This document shows, piece after piece, positions 1 through 7,254 of a stretch of DNA of 64,000 bases. The DNA lies in the NCBI RefSeq assembly GCF_024171785.1, contig NZ_JAMTCK010000007.1, positions 338,658 to 402,657 of the forward strand, in the 5' to 3' direction. Within the stretch, counting starts at the first letter, position 1. Every line of letters starts with the position of its first letter. The notes below the pieces were generated by a model that saw only the letters and a program-made list of their open reading frames with translations, was not told the origin of the DNA and made no database searches. The DNA comes from Goodfellowiella coeruleoviolacea (GTDB lineage: Bacteria > Actinomycetota > Actinomycetes > Mycobacteriales > Pseudonocardiaceae). The position numbers and the translations under genes were made by a program.

Positions 1-2
1 GA

Positions 3-1371
3 GAGCAACCCCCGCGGGTGCGGGGCCGACGGGTGAAAGAGCCGAGCTGCATGGTGTTCTCCGGAGCAACCCCCGCGGGTGCGGGGCCGACGCCTCGCTG
101 AAGATGGTGGCCAGCTCGGCCTGCGAGCAACCCCCGCGGGTGCGGGGCCGACATGTCATCGGGCCGGGTCAGCACCAGGATCATGAGCAACCCCCGCGGG
201 TGCGGGGCCGACGTCGTTGTCGAACGGCGACGGGAACAGCCTGGCGAGCAACCCCCGCGGGTGCGGGGCCGACAGCCTCGCGGCAGCGAACCGCGATCCA
301 CGCCGGGAGCAACCCCCGCGGGTGCGGGGCCGACGTCGCCAGGCCGGCCGCCTCGGCGCGCAGCTCGGAGCAACCCCCGCGGGTGCGGGGCCGACTGCGA
401 CGAGTGCGCCAACGGCGCCTGTCGAGTCGAGCAACCCCCGCGGGTGCGGGGCCGACGACGTGCACTTGCTCGTCGGGATGCGCAACCAGGAGCAACCCCC
501 GCGGGTGCGGGGCCGACCCATCCGCGCATTTCCGGCCTGGCGGTATGGCGGAGCAACCCCCGCGGGTGCGGGGCCGACTCTCGGTGGCATCCCCCGTGTT
601 TCGCAGCTCAAGAGCAACCCCCGCGGGTGCAGGGCCGACGACGCGGCCACGCTGGGCGCGGTGCTCGCCGCGGAGCAACCCCCGCGGGTGCGGGGCCGAC
701 GAGGTCGGCGGGAGGCTCGGGGCGTACCGATGGGAGCAACCCCCGCGGGTGCGGGGCCGACGTCGACGGCAAGGAGGAGGGCGGCTCCTCCCCGGAGCAA
801 CCCCCGCGGGTGCGGGGCCGACGTCGCCCCAGTCACCGCCTGCAAGGTGTTCAGGGAGCAACCCCCGCGGGTGCGGGGCCGACAGGCCAGGCAGCGCCTT
901 CCTCAGCCTCTTCAGGGAGCAACCCCCGCGGGTGCGGGGCCGACCTGCTGTACGGGGGCCGGCACTGCGCGCAGGCGGAGCAACCCCCGCGGGTGCGGGG
1001 CCGACCGCACCCTGGACGGAACCGTGATCGAACTCGAAGAGCAACCCCCGCGGGTGCGGGGCCGACGGGTCGGGGAGGCCGGAAGCTGGCCTGTAGCGCG
1101 AGCAACCCCCGCGGGTGCGGGGCCGACCGGCCTCACCGCCGAGGAGATCCAGGAGGTCCTGAGCAACCCCCGCGGGTGCGGGGCCGACGTCATCAGCACC
1201 GTGTCCGTGCTGATATGCCGCGAGCAACCCCCGCGGGTGCGGGGCCGACCGTACGGGTCGCCGCCACGGATCTTCTCGATGAGAGCAACCCCCGCGGGTG
1301 CGGGGCCGACAACAGGCGCCCTTCCCACTTCACGGCTGACGGCGAGCAACCCCCGCGGGTGCGGGGCCGAC
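3..1371 (-). CRISPR. Type I-E CRISPR array, 23 repeats, open at left edge
   Basis: Twenty-three copies of a 28-bp repeat were read. On the plus strand each begins GAGCAACCCCCGCGGG and ends GCGGGGCCGAC. Repeats start at 3, 64, 125 and 185, then every 61 bp from 246 to 1344. Spacers are 33 nt except the one at 153-184, which is 32 nt. Only the copy at 612 carries a substitution (G to A in the second stem arm). Read on the minus strand the repeat starts GTCGGCCCCGC and ends GCGGGGGTTGCTC. This has the I-E layout of five bases, a CCCCGC/GCGGGG hairpin and a 3' handle, so crRNA should be transcribed right to left with the leader to the right of 1371. All spacers differ from one another. No intact cas gene is in the window, so the array depends on genes elsewhere or is orphaned. 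Confidence 0.98.
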
Positions 1372-1520
1372 ACTTCCTGACCTGGCGGTTTACCTGGCTT
1401 GGTGGCCTGTTTTGTCCATGTGTTTCGGAGGGCGGCAGCGGGAGTGGGGGTTCCTGCGCGGGGCTGAGGGGTAAGGGTCGGTCGGCACTGGGGCAGTCCC
1501 AGTAGAGCCGTTCACCCTGC
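1372..1520 (-). promoter_or_regulatory. Probable CRISPR leader
   Basis: This sequence directly abuts the leader-proximal repeat in the inferred crRNA orientation. It is richer in A/T than the surrounding genome, with short T runs on the plus strand at about 1409-1425, and contains no coding frame. Position and composition fit an I-E leader that would carry the array promoter and the integration site for new spacers. No exact promoter hexamers can be assigned with confidence. Confidence 0.5.
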
Positions 1521-1969
1521 GAGGGCTGCAGTCAGGTGGGGTTTCTGGGAGTGCGGACGTGGTCACGAAGGTCTTCCTGCTGTGTCTCGTCTGGCTGAGC
1601 TGTCGGTGCCTCTTTATATGCCGTCGGCACGGATCTAGTGGTCAAGGGGTAAGGGGATGTGTGCGGTTCGGTGAGGGTGAGGACGCACAGGTTACGCGGT
1701 GATTGGGTGTGTTGTGGGGGAAGTCGAAGGAGAAAGCTGGTGGTGTCACGAATCTGTTGATGGCGCACCTGGAGGGAAAGGTGATCGGGTGCGTTGTCAG
1801 GCTGCAGCGCCACGTGAGGGGTGTGCGGAATCGATGACTGCGGGAAGCCGACCGGGACCTCGACCAACTGTGGGACGGAGAGATCGGCGCGGTTGCGGGT
1901 GGGCTCAACTGGTCCAGCGAGTCCTTCGGCGATGCGGCTGTGCCACTGGTTGATCCGGGATGGGGAGTA
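1521..1969 (+). pseudogene. cas1: Degraded cas1 (type I-E) 3' remnant
   Basis: No open frame covers this stretch, but translated pieces resemble the second half of a type I-E Cas1. The best piece is LDQLWDGEIGAVAGGLNW (codons from about 1859 to 1912), which resembles the C-terminal LWD...GxVAGGxNY/W ending recalled for actinobacterial Cas1. A weaker piece, LPAVSRLAELSVPLY at 1573-1617, could match the Cas1 segment around the catalytic region (LxFVYDxADLYK...VPLAF). The pieces lie in different frames with stops between them, for example TGA at 1835. The first roughly 600 bp expected for cas1 are absent, because the CRISPR leader lies there instead. The assignment rests mainly on the C-terminal piece and on the adjacent cas2 relic. 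Confidence 0.5.
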
Positions 1970-2024
1970 GCACTTTGCGGTGGTTGGTTGAGGGTTCGAG
2001 GCTTAGGGGGAGAGTTGGGCAGTC

Positions 2025-2295
2025 GTGATCAGCGTGGTCGTGTTGACTGCTGAGTTGGAGGGTTTTGTGGGGGCTTGTGATCGGGTGGATGGTGGGGGCC
2101 AACGCTGGTGTGTTCTCGGGCAACCCGAGTCGACGCGTCCGTGATCGGTTGTGGGATCTGCTGGCCAGCCGGTATCCGGTTGCCTTCAAACAGGCTGGTA
2201 CTTTCCGTGTGTTTTCCGCCGCGAAAGTCCAGCTCAACAGTCAGTCACGCACCTGCGGGGATAGTCCGGGGCTGACTCTCTCGGGGAGCCTGTGA
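2025..2295 (+). pseudogene. cas2: Frameshifted cas2 (type I-E) remnant
   Basis: Starting at GTG 2025, one frame reads VISVVVLTAELEGFVGACDR. An adjacent frame then continues WMVGANAGVFSGNPSRRV followed by RDRLWDLLAS and ends at TGA 2293-2295. Together they match the short type I-E Cas2 fold: a beta strand ending LTA, then (T)RW, then AGVFVGxxSxRVRxxLW. Removing one G from the GGG at about 2083-2086 would join DR to WMV and restore a protein of about 90 residues, the usual Cas2 length. A single-base insertion is therefore the simplest inactivating lesion. The region past RLWDLL has diverged. Gene order after the cas1 remnant is as expected for an adaptation module, but the strand is opposite to that inferred for the array. 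Confidence 0.6.
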
Positions 2296-2415
2296 GTGCT
2301 CCGGGCTGACGAGGGATGTCCAGAGTCGCCAGCCTGGGAGCAGGGTGGTGGGAGCAGATTGGGAGCGGCGCTTGGGTTTCAACTGCGCTGAACTGCATCC
2401 AGGAGCGTTCAATGG

Positions 2416-2462
2416 AATTGCCCTGACCTGCGGTTTCTTTGTTGTTGCAGGTCAGGGCAATT
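2416..2462. terminator. Perfect 16-bp-arm hairpin
   Basis: AATTGCCCTGACCTGC (2416-2431) is followed 15 nt later by its exact reverse complement at 2447-2462. The loop (2432-2446) is T-rich. The structure lies between the cas2 relic and the tRNA-Val fragment. It could be a bidirectional terminator left from an integrase or other mobile-element gene; similar GACCTGC/GCAGGTC hairpins occur at the ends of actinomycete integrative elements (recalled, not checked). Confidence 0.7.
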
Positions 2463-2475
2463 GGCGAAATTAGCT

Positions 2476-2519
2476 TGACACGGTAGAGGTCACTGGTTCA
2501 ATCCCAGTATCGCCCACCA
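2476..2519 (+). pseudogene. tRNA-Val(GAC) 3' fragment, likely att site
   Basis: The sequence starts in the anticodon loop (TGACACGG, anticodon GAC). It continues through the variable loop and the complete T arm (CACTGGTTCAATCCCAGT) to the acceptor 3' strand ATCGCCC and A-CCA at 2516-2519. It matches the 3' half of actinobacterial tRNA-Val(GAC) as remembered. The 5' half (acceptor 5' strand, D arm, 5' anticodon stem) is not present as an intact structure. Immediately upstream, GGCGAAATTAGCT (2463-2475) resembles the usual 5' start GGCGATTAGCT with two extra A residues. The fragment is thus either the distal attachment site of an element integrated into tRNA-Val, or a tRNA gene that lost about 19 internal bases. 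Confidence 0.85.
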
Positions 2520-2537
2520 GTTATGCATACTGGTCAG

Positions 2538-2570
2538 ACGGCCTGTTGACGATCATCGTCAGCAGGCCGT
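2538..2570 (+). terminator. Rho-independent-type terminator after the tRNA-Val fragment
   Basis: Arms CGGCCTGTTGACGA (2539-2552) and TCGTCAGCAGGCCG (2556-2569) pair over 14 positions with one G-T pair and a 3-nt loop. A short T-containing tail follows (TTGGTCATTTC). Its place 19 bp after the tRNA CCA end suggests it is the native terminator of the original tRNA-Val gene, so the DNA to the right would be the ancestral chromosome. Confidence 0.7.
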
Positions 2571-3045
2571 TGGTCATTTCTGGGGTGCCCGGATGGAGCG
2601 GTTGGTCGTGTGGCACCCCTGCTCGGCGGGCCGGGTTCTGCGAGCTGTTGTTCGTGGCGTTCGCCGCGGCTTGCTCATTCGCGTGGTGGCTCAGCCAACG
2701 ATTCTCCGATCATGACGTGTGTCACAGGGGAATGGTTGTTGAGTAGTCGTCGGACTGGTGTTCCGGCCCCTCGGACTGCGTGGTGTCAGGAACGTGGTCT
2801 TCGAGCTGCCGCGTTTTTGTGAATGTGGTGTAGATCATGGAAATGCGAGCCCGACGGATTCCGTGTCCGGTCACGTCGGGCGTCTCTGGTCACCGGGGCA
2901 TCTGTGCGTCGCCGGGTGGGTGCGGTCGCGATCCGGCTCGCGGCTGCCCGCAGTGCTAGTTGCTCGCGGGGCGGTGGACCGGTGCCAACGCGCTGGGTGA
3001 GGGTGGGCGCGCTCTGGGAACGTGGTGGTTCGGGCGAGTTCGCTA
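2571..3045. other. Intergenic stretch without recognisable gene
   Basis: Short open frames exist on both strands, but none has a ribosome binding site, recognisable domain or codon bias like the neighbouring genes. I see no RNA gene or insertion sequence. It probably represents decayed DNA next to the old integration site. Confidence 0.5.
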
Positions 3046-3111
3046 TTGACTGGTGTCTCATCGCGTGACAATACTGCCCGTACTGCGGGAGTAGTTACCA
3101 CTGTATGGAAA
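3046..3111 (+). promoter_or_regulatory. Promoter and IclR-type operator of the catabolic operon
   Basis: TTGACT (3046-3051) and AATACT (3070-3075), separated by 18 bp, form a plausible sigma-70-type promoter. Downstream of it, at 3094-3111, lies GTTACCACTGTATGGAAA, an imperfect palindrome. A near-identical copy (TTCACCACTGTGTGGAAA, 7195-7212) sits just before the IclR regulator gene of the same cluster. The shared core CCACTGT(A/G)TGGAAA is the likely binding site of that regulator. Confidence 0.55.
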
Positions 3112-3127
3112 TCTGCAAGGAGGCAGC

Positions 3128-4474
3128 ATGCGGGCGTCGGTGTTGGGGCTCGGCGAGGCCGGGACGCTCTACGCGGCCGGGCTGGTCGGGCTGGGCTGGA
3201 CCGTCACGGGCTACGACCCGGCCGACCGCGCCACCCCGCCCGGAGTGACCCGCGCGACCACACCGGAGGCCGCGGTCCGCGACGCCCAGGTCGTGCTGAG
3301 CCTGGTCGGCGGCAGGGCCGCCGAGGGCGCCGCCGCCTCGGTCGCCTCGTTCCTGGACCCGGGAGCGGTGTACGTCGACATGAACGCCGCCGCACCCGAG
3401 GTGAAGCCCAGGATCGCCGAGCTGGTCGGCGCGGACCGGTGCGCGGACGTCGCCGTGATCGGGTCGGTGCCGGCGCACGGCGCGGCCACCGCGGTGATCA
3501 TCAGCGGGGGCGGCTCGGCCCGGGCCGCCGACGTCTTCCGGGAGTTGGCGGCGCCGGTCGAGGACATCGGCGGGGAACCCGGTGACGCGTCCAGGCGCAA
3601 GCTGCTGCGCAGCACGTTCATGAAGGGCCTCGGCGCGCTGATCGTCGAGTCGTCGACGGCCGGGCGCGCGGCCGGGGCCGAGCAGTGGGTGCGCGCCCAG
3701 ATCGCCCGGGAACTCGCCGGCGGCGAGGCGGCGCTGGACCGGCTGCACAACGGCACGCTCAAGCACGCCGCACGGCGCGCCGACGAGGCCGCCGCGGCCG
3801 CGGCGCTGTTGGACTCGCTCGGGGTGTCCCCGGTGATGACCAGGGCGACCGCGGAAGCGCACCGTCGGCGCGCGGATGCCGCGCTGGCGCCGGCCGAGGA
3901 CCTGCTGGCCGAGTTCGCGGGGTTGGCCGTGGCCAACCTCGGGGACGCGCGCGACCGGATGGGCATGCTCGACGGCGCGGTGCGCGCCCTGTGGCGGGGA
4001 GCGCGGGTGGCGGGGTGGGCCCGCACCGTCTGGGTGCGCAACGGCGACAACCTGGCCCTGCACCGGGCGATCGCCGCCGCCCGGCCGGGCGACGTGCTCG
4101 TCGTCAACGGCGGTGGTGACACCAGCCGGGCGCTGATGGGTGAGCTGATGGCCGAACGGGCCAAGCGCCGCGGCGTCCTCGGCATCGTGGTCGACGGGGC
4201 CGTGCGGGACGTGGCCGAACTGGAGCGGATGGGCTTTCCCGCCTGGGCGCGCGGGGTGTGCGCCGCCGGGCCCTACAAGAACGGCCCCGGCAAGGTGGAC
4301 GTCCCGGTCGCGGTCGGCGGTGTCGTCGTCCAGCCCGGTGACCTCGTCGTCGGCGACGACGACGGCGTCATCGTGATCCCGGCGGCCGAGGCGGTCGCCA
4401 GCCTGCTCGGTGGCCGCGCCGTGGCGGCCGACGAGGCGCGCCGCCGCGCCGCGATCCTCGCCGGGACCGCGTGA
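3128..4474 (+). CDS. NAD-dependent dehydrogenase fused to RraA-like aldolase domain
   Basis: This 448-residue protein joins two families. Residues 1-150 form a Rossmann domain of the 6-phosphogluconate/3-hydroxyisobutyrate dehydrogenase type with GLGEAG near the start. Residues about 165-250 look like the helical DUF1932-type C-terminal domain of such enzymes. Residues about 262-448 are RraA-like, the fold shared by RNase E inhibitor RraA and 4-hydroxy-4-methyl-2-oxoglutarate aldolase, with VVNGGGD and the GAVRD motif typical of the aldolases. The ATG has a strong AAGGAGG site 5-11 bp upstream. The stop overlaps the start of the permease gene (TGATG), so they are translationally coupled. An oxidation followed by retro-aldol or decarboxylative cleavage of a hydroxy-acid is inferred; the substrate is unknown. 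Confidence 0.85.
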   Translation: MRASVLGLGEAGTLYAAGLVGLGWTVTGYDPADRATPPGVTRATTPEAAVRDAQVVLSLVGGRAAEGAAASVASFLDPGAVYVDMNAAAPEVKPRIAELVGADRCADVAVIGSVPAHGAATAVIISGGGSARAADVFRELAAPVEDIGGEPGDASRRKLLRSTFMKGLGALIVESSTAGRAAGAEQWVRAQIARELAGGEAALDRLHNGTLKHAARRADEAAAAAALLDSLGVSPVMTRATAEAHRRRADAALAPAEDLLAEFAGLAVANLGDARDRMGMLDGAVRALWRGARVAGWARTVWVRNGDNLALHRAIAAARPGDVLVVNGGGDTSRALMGELMAERAKRRGVLGIVVDGAVRDVAELERMGFPAWARGVCAAGPYKNGPGKVDVPVAVGGVVVQPGDLVVGDDDGVIVIPAAEAVASLLGGRAVAADEARRRAAILAGTA

Positions 4475-5895
4475 TGACCGGGGTGTGGGCGCTGCTCGCG
4501 TTCGTGGCGGTGATCATCGTCTGGAACGCGGTGTTCAAGCGCAACATCGGCGAGGCGATGATCCTCGGGTTCGTGGCGGTGTGCGCGTTCGCGGTGGTCG
4601 GCGGCACCGAGCACGGCGGATCGGCGTGGTCGGCCATTGGCGATGCCGTGGCCGACGCCCTGCAGGAGGAGGTCACCTTCGCCGGGCTGGCCTTCGTGTT
4701 CATGTCCTACCTGCTGTCCAGGACCCCGGTGCTGGACAGGCTGATCGACCTGCTCAACTCGGTGCTCGGACGGCTGCGGGGCGGCCCGGTCTACACGGCC
4801 ACCGTCGCCGGCGGCATCTTCGGCGCGATCGCGCACGTGGGCGCGGCGGTCACCGCGGCGGTCGGCGCCGTGACGGTGCCGTGGATGAAGCGGTCCGGGG
4901 TCAGGCCGGAGCTGGCCGCCACCGTCGTCGCCGGCGGCGCCGGCATGGGCGTGAGCTTCCCGTTCTCCGCGACCATGTTCATCCTCGTCGGCGGGCTCGC
5001 CGCCCAGGGGATCATGCAGCCCGACGAGATCGTCGCACCGCTGGCGTTGGCCGGCCTGTGGTGCCTGGGCTACCGGATCGTGCTGGCCTGGTTCCTCGTC
5101 CGGCGCAACGGCATCGAACCCGTCGCCGAGCAGGACCGGCTGCCACTGCGGCGCAGCCTGCGGTCGGGCTGGACCTCGCTGCTGCTGTTCCTGCCGATCC
5201 TGGTTCCGCTGCTGCTCACGCGCGGTCCGCTCGCCGACGCCCTGGGCGGCTACGCCGGTGTCGGGGAGGAGCTGAAGAAGCCGGTCCGGCTGGCCGACGG
5301 CACCGCGCTCGCCGCGCAGCCCTACGCCATGTCGGACGTGATCAGCCTGATCACCTGGATTCCGGTGCTGATGATCGCGCTCGTGCTGTTCCTCGGCCGC
5401 CGGCACCTGCCGCGCACCGCGTCGGGCTGGTGGTCCACCCTCGGCAAGGCCGCGCCCTCCTTCGGGGTCATCGGCATCACCATCGTCGCCGCCTTCTCCG
5501 CCTCCAACGTCCTGGCCGACCTCGGCCTGGCCAGCCAGCTGGAGGCCGTGCTCGCCAGTCTCGAGGCGTCCAGCTGGATCATGGCCGTCGCGATCGGCGT
5601 CATCATCGTGGCGATCGCGATCCCGCTCACCGCCAGCGCGACCATGGCCGCGGTCGGGCCGGTCGCGGTCGCCGCCCTGGTCGGGGCCGGGATCCCGGCG
5701 CCCGTCGCCGCGGCGGCGGTGCTGATCTTCGCCTCCACCGAGGGGGCGTCGCCGCCCTCGGGCGCGCCGATCTACGTGGCCGCCGGCATCGCCCAGGTCG
5801 ATCCGGTCAAGACGTTCCTGCCCCTGCTGAAGTACTACTGCCTGCCCATCCTCGCGCTCGGCGTGCTCATCGCCGTCGGCGTGCTCCCCGTCTGA
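4474..5895 (+). CDS. TRAP-type transporter large permease (DctM family)
   Basis: This 473-residue integral membrane protein has at least ten hydrophobic segments. Features of the TRAP large subunit are visible: a FVFMSYLLSR segment, LRGGPVYTATVAGGIFGAI, a VGAVTVPWMKRSG loop, and near the C-terminus ASPPSGAPIYVAAGIA followed by VKTFLPLLKYYCLPIL. It should import an organic acid across the cytoplasmic membrane, presumably the substrate handled by the fused dehydrogenase and the cyclase encoded next to it. The ATG overlaps the upstream stop by one base; an in-frame GTG one codon earlier is less likely. No periplasmic/lipoprotein binding subunit (DctP) is seen in the cluster, so it is either encoded elsewhere or dispensable. 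Confidence 0.75.
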   Translation: MTGVWALLAFVAVIIVWNAVFKRNIGEAMILGFVAVCAFAVVGGTEHGGSAWSAIGDAVADALQEEVTFAGLAFVFMSYLLSRTPVLDRLIDLLNSVLGRLRGGPVYTATVAGGIFGAIAHVGAAVTAAVGAVTVPWMKRSGVRPELAATVVAGGAGMGVSFPFSATMFILVGGLAAQGIMQPDEIVAPLALAGLWCLGYRIVLAWFLVRRNGIEPVAEQDRLPLRRSLRSGWTSLLLFLPILVPLLLTRGPLADALGGYAGVGEELKKPVRLADGTALAAQPYAMSDVISLITWIPVLMIALVLFLGRRHLPRTASGWWSTLGKAAPSFGVIGITIVAAFSASNVLADLGLASQLEAVLASLEASSWIMAVAIGVIIVAIAIPLTASATMAAVGPVAVAALVGAGIPAPVAAAAVLIFASTEGASPPSGAPIYVAAGIAQVDPVKTFLPLLKYYCLPILALGVLIAVGVLPV

Positions 5896-5930
5896 CCCCG
5901 GTACGCCTCCCGGTACGAGAGAAGCAGCAC

Positions 5931-6197
5931 ATGAGTTCAACGCTGAACCGCCCCACGCCCGCCCGGGCCAGGACCGCCCGGATCACCACCTTCCTGTTCG
6001 CCCTCACCGTGGTGTTCTTCCTGCTGGCCGGGCTGGTGATCGTCGTCGGACAGATCGCCGCCCTCGTGGCCGGTGACGCCACCGCCGCGCGGCACTGGGC
6101 CGGCACCGTCGCCCCGTTCGCGTTCGGCGGTGCCTCCGCCGCCGGCCTGCTGTCCTTCGTCCTCTCCTACCGCCGGCAGGAGCCCGACCATGACTGA
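5931..6197 (+). CDS. Small two-TM membrane protein of the TRAP cluster
   Basis: This 88-residue protein has a basic N-terminus and two hydrophobic stretches (about residues 20-45 and 56-78). It lies 35 bp after the permease gene and overlaps the following gene by 8 bp, so it belongs to the operon. It might replace the small TRAP permease subunit (DctQ), but it is half the usual DctQ length and lacks four clear membrane helices. I do not recognise the family. An AGAGAAG site precedes the ATG. Confidence 0.65.
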   Translation: MSSTLNRPTPARARTARITTFLFALTVVFFLLAGLVIVVGQIAALVAGDATAARHWAGTVAPFAFGGASAAGLLSFVLSYRRQEPDHD

Positions 6198-7179
6198 GAC
6201 CGACAACGCCGCCCGCCCGGACGTGCCCTCCTACGCGGCGCTGCTCGAGCACGTCCCGCCCGGCTCCAGCTGGGGGGTCTTCGACCGGGACGCCGAGCGC
6301 GGCACGGCCAACTTCGCCGGACCCGCCCAGGTGCTCGACGGCGTCGCCGCGGTCACCCGTGGCGCGGTGTTCAGCCTCGACCACGCCCTGGACGCGTTCG
6401 ACCCACCGATGGCGCGGGCCCGCTCCGCACCGCGCCACGAACTCCTCGCCGCCCACGACCAGGTCCGCGACGACGTGCTGCACCACTTCTACCCGCAGGC
6501 CAGCTCGCAGCTCGACGGGTTGCGGCACCGCCGCGCCTCCGGGCACGGCTTCTACAACGGGGTGCCCGACGACCTCATCCGCGCCGGCCATCCCGCGCTG
6601 GGGGTGCAGCGCTGGGCCGAGCAGCCGATCGTCGGCCGCGGCCTGCTCATCGACGTCGAAGGGCTGCTCGCCGCGGCGGGCACCCCGCTGGACCACCGGC
6701 AGGGGCCGGCACTGGACGTCGACGTGCTGGACCGGGCCCTGCACGCGCAGGGCGAGCGGGTGCGGCCCGGTGACCTGGTGCTCGTGCACACCGGCTGGGC
6801 GCGCTGGTTCCTCGACGCCGATCCCGCGGTGCGCGGTGAGGTGCGCGACGCCCGGCGGGCCACGGGTTTCCGGCAGACCCGCGACCTGCCGGCCTGGCTG
6901 TGGGACCACCGGGTGGCGCTCTTCGCCACCGACACCTTCGCCGTGGAGGTGCTGCCCGTGGCCACCGACACCTTCCTGGCCAGCGCGCCCGAGGACGCCG
7001 GCATGATGCACCAGGAGCTGATCGCGAAACTCGGCGTGCCCCTCGGTGAGCTGTGGAACCTCACCGACCTCGTCGCGGACAGCCGAACCCACCACCGCTG
7101 GGACGCCCTCGTCGTCGTCAAACCCCTCCACCTGGTCGGCGGGGTCGGCTCACCACCCAACGCCACGGCGCTCCGCTGA
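6190..7179 (+). CDS. Cyclase-family metal-dependent hydrolase
   Basis: The 329-residue product matches the cyclase/kynurenine-formamidase-like family. It has a SQLDGLRHRR segment followed by GHGFYNG, which is the variant of the family metal-binding motif (Q/H-x-DxxxH) seen in the longer cyclase branch. Further family features are LVHTGW, a CATD-like segment (FATDTFAVEVLP) and a MMHQELI motif. Such enzymes open lactone, formamide or related rings. It overlaps the small membrane gene by 8 bp, with an AGGAG site about 8 bp upstream of the ATG, and closes the operon. Together with the dehydrogenase-RraA fusion and the transporter it points to catabolism of a cyclic or hydroxylated organic acid, which remains unidentified. 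Confidence 0.75.
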   Translation: MTETDNAARPDVPSYAALLEHVPPGSSWGVFDRDAERGTANFAGPAQVLDGVAAVTRGAVFSLDHALDAFDPPMARARSAPRHELLAAHDQVRDDVLHHFYPQASSQLDGLRHRRASGHGFYNGVPDDLIRAGHPALGVQRWAEQPIVGRGLLIDVEGLLAAAGTPLDHRQGPALDVDVLDRALHAQGERVRPGDLVLVHTGWARWFLDADPAVRGEVRDARRATGFRQTRDLPAWLWDHRVALFATDTFAVEVLPVATDTFLASAPEDAGMMHQELIAKLGVPLGELWNLTDLVADSRTHHRWDALVVVKPLHLVGGVGSPPNATALR

Positions 7180-7194
7180 CACCTGGCGGACAAC

Positions 7195-7212
7195 TTCACC
7201 ACTGTGTGGAAA
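7195..7212 (+). promoter_or_regulatory. Second copy of the cluster operator, before the IclR gene
   Basis: TTCACCACTGTGTGGAAA repeats the motif found at 3094-3111. It is palindromic around the centre (TTCC/AC...GT/GGAA pattern) and lies 43 bp before the regulator ATG, consistent with autoregulation by the IclR protein. Confidence 0.55.
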
Positions 7213-7254
7213 GATGGGTCGGTCCGTCACCCGCACAACAGGGAGCCGTGGCAC

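Noticed and set aside
104-1505. Long open frames on both strands with repeated RGCGAD/PRVRG peptides
   Set aside because: They are translations through the CRISPR repeats; the periodic peptides reflect the 61-bp unit, not proteins.
2546-3068. Several short frames between the tRNA fragment and the catabolic operon
   Set aside because: No ribosome binding sites, no recognisable domains, and overlapping frames on both strands without actinobacterial codon bias.
4273-5940. Long minus-strand frame of 555 codons
   Set aside because: It is antisense to the dehydrogenase fusion and TRAP permease genes; composition (Asp/Gly/Arg/His-rich) is that of a GC-rich shadow frame.
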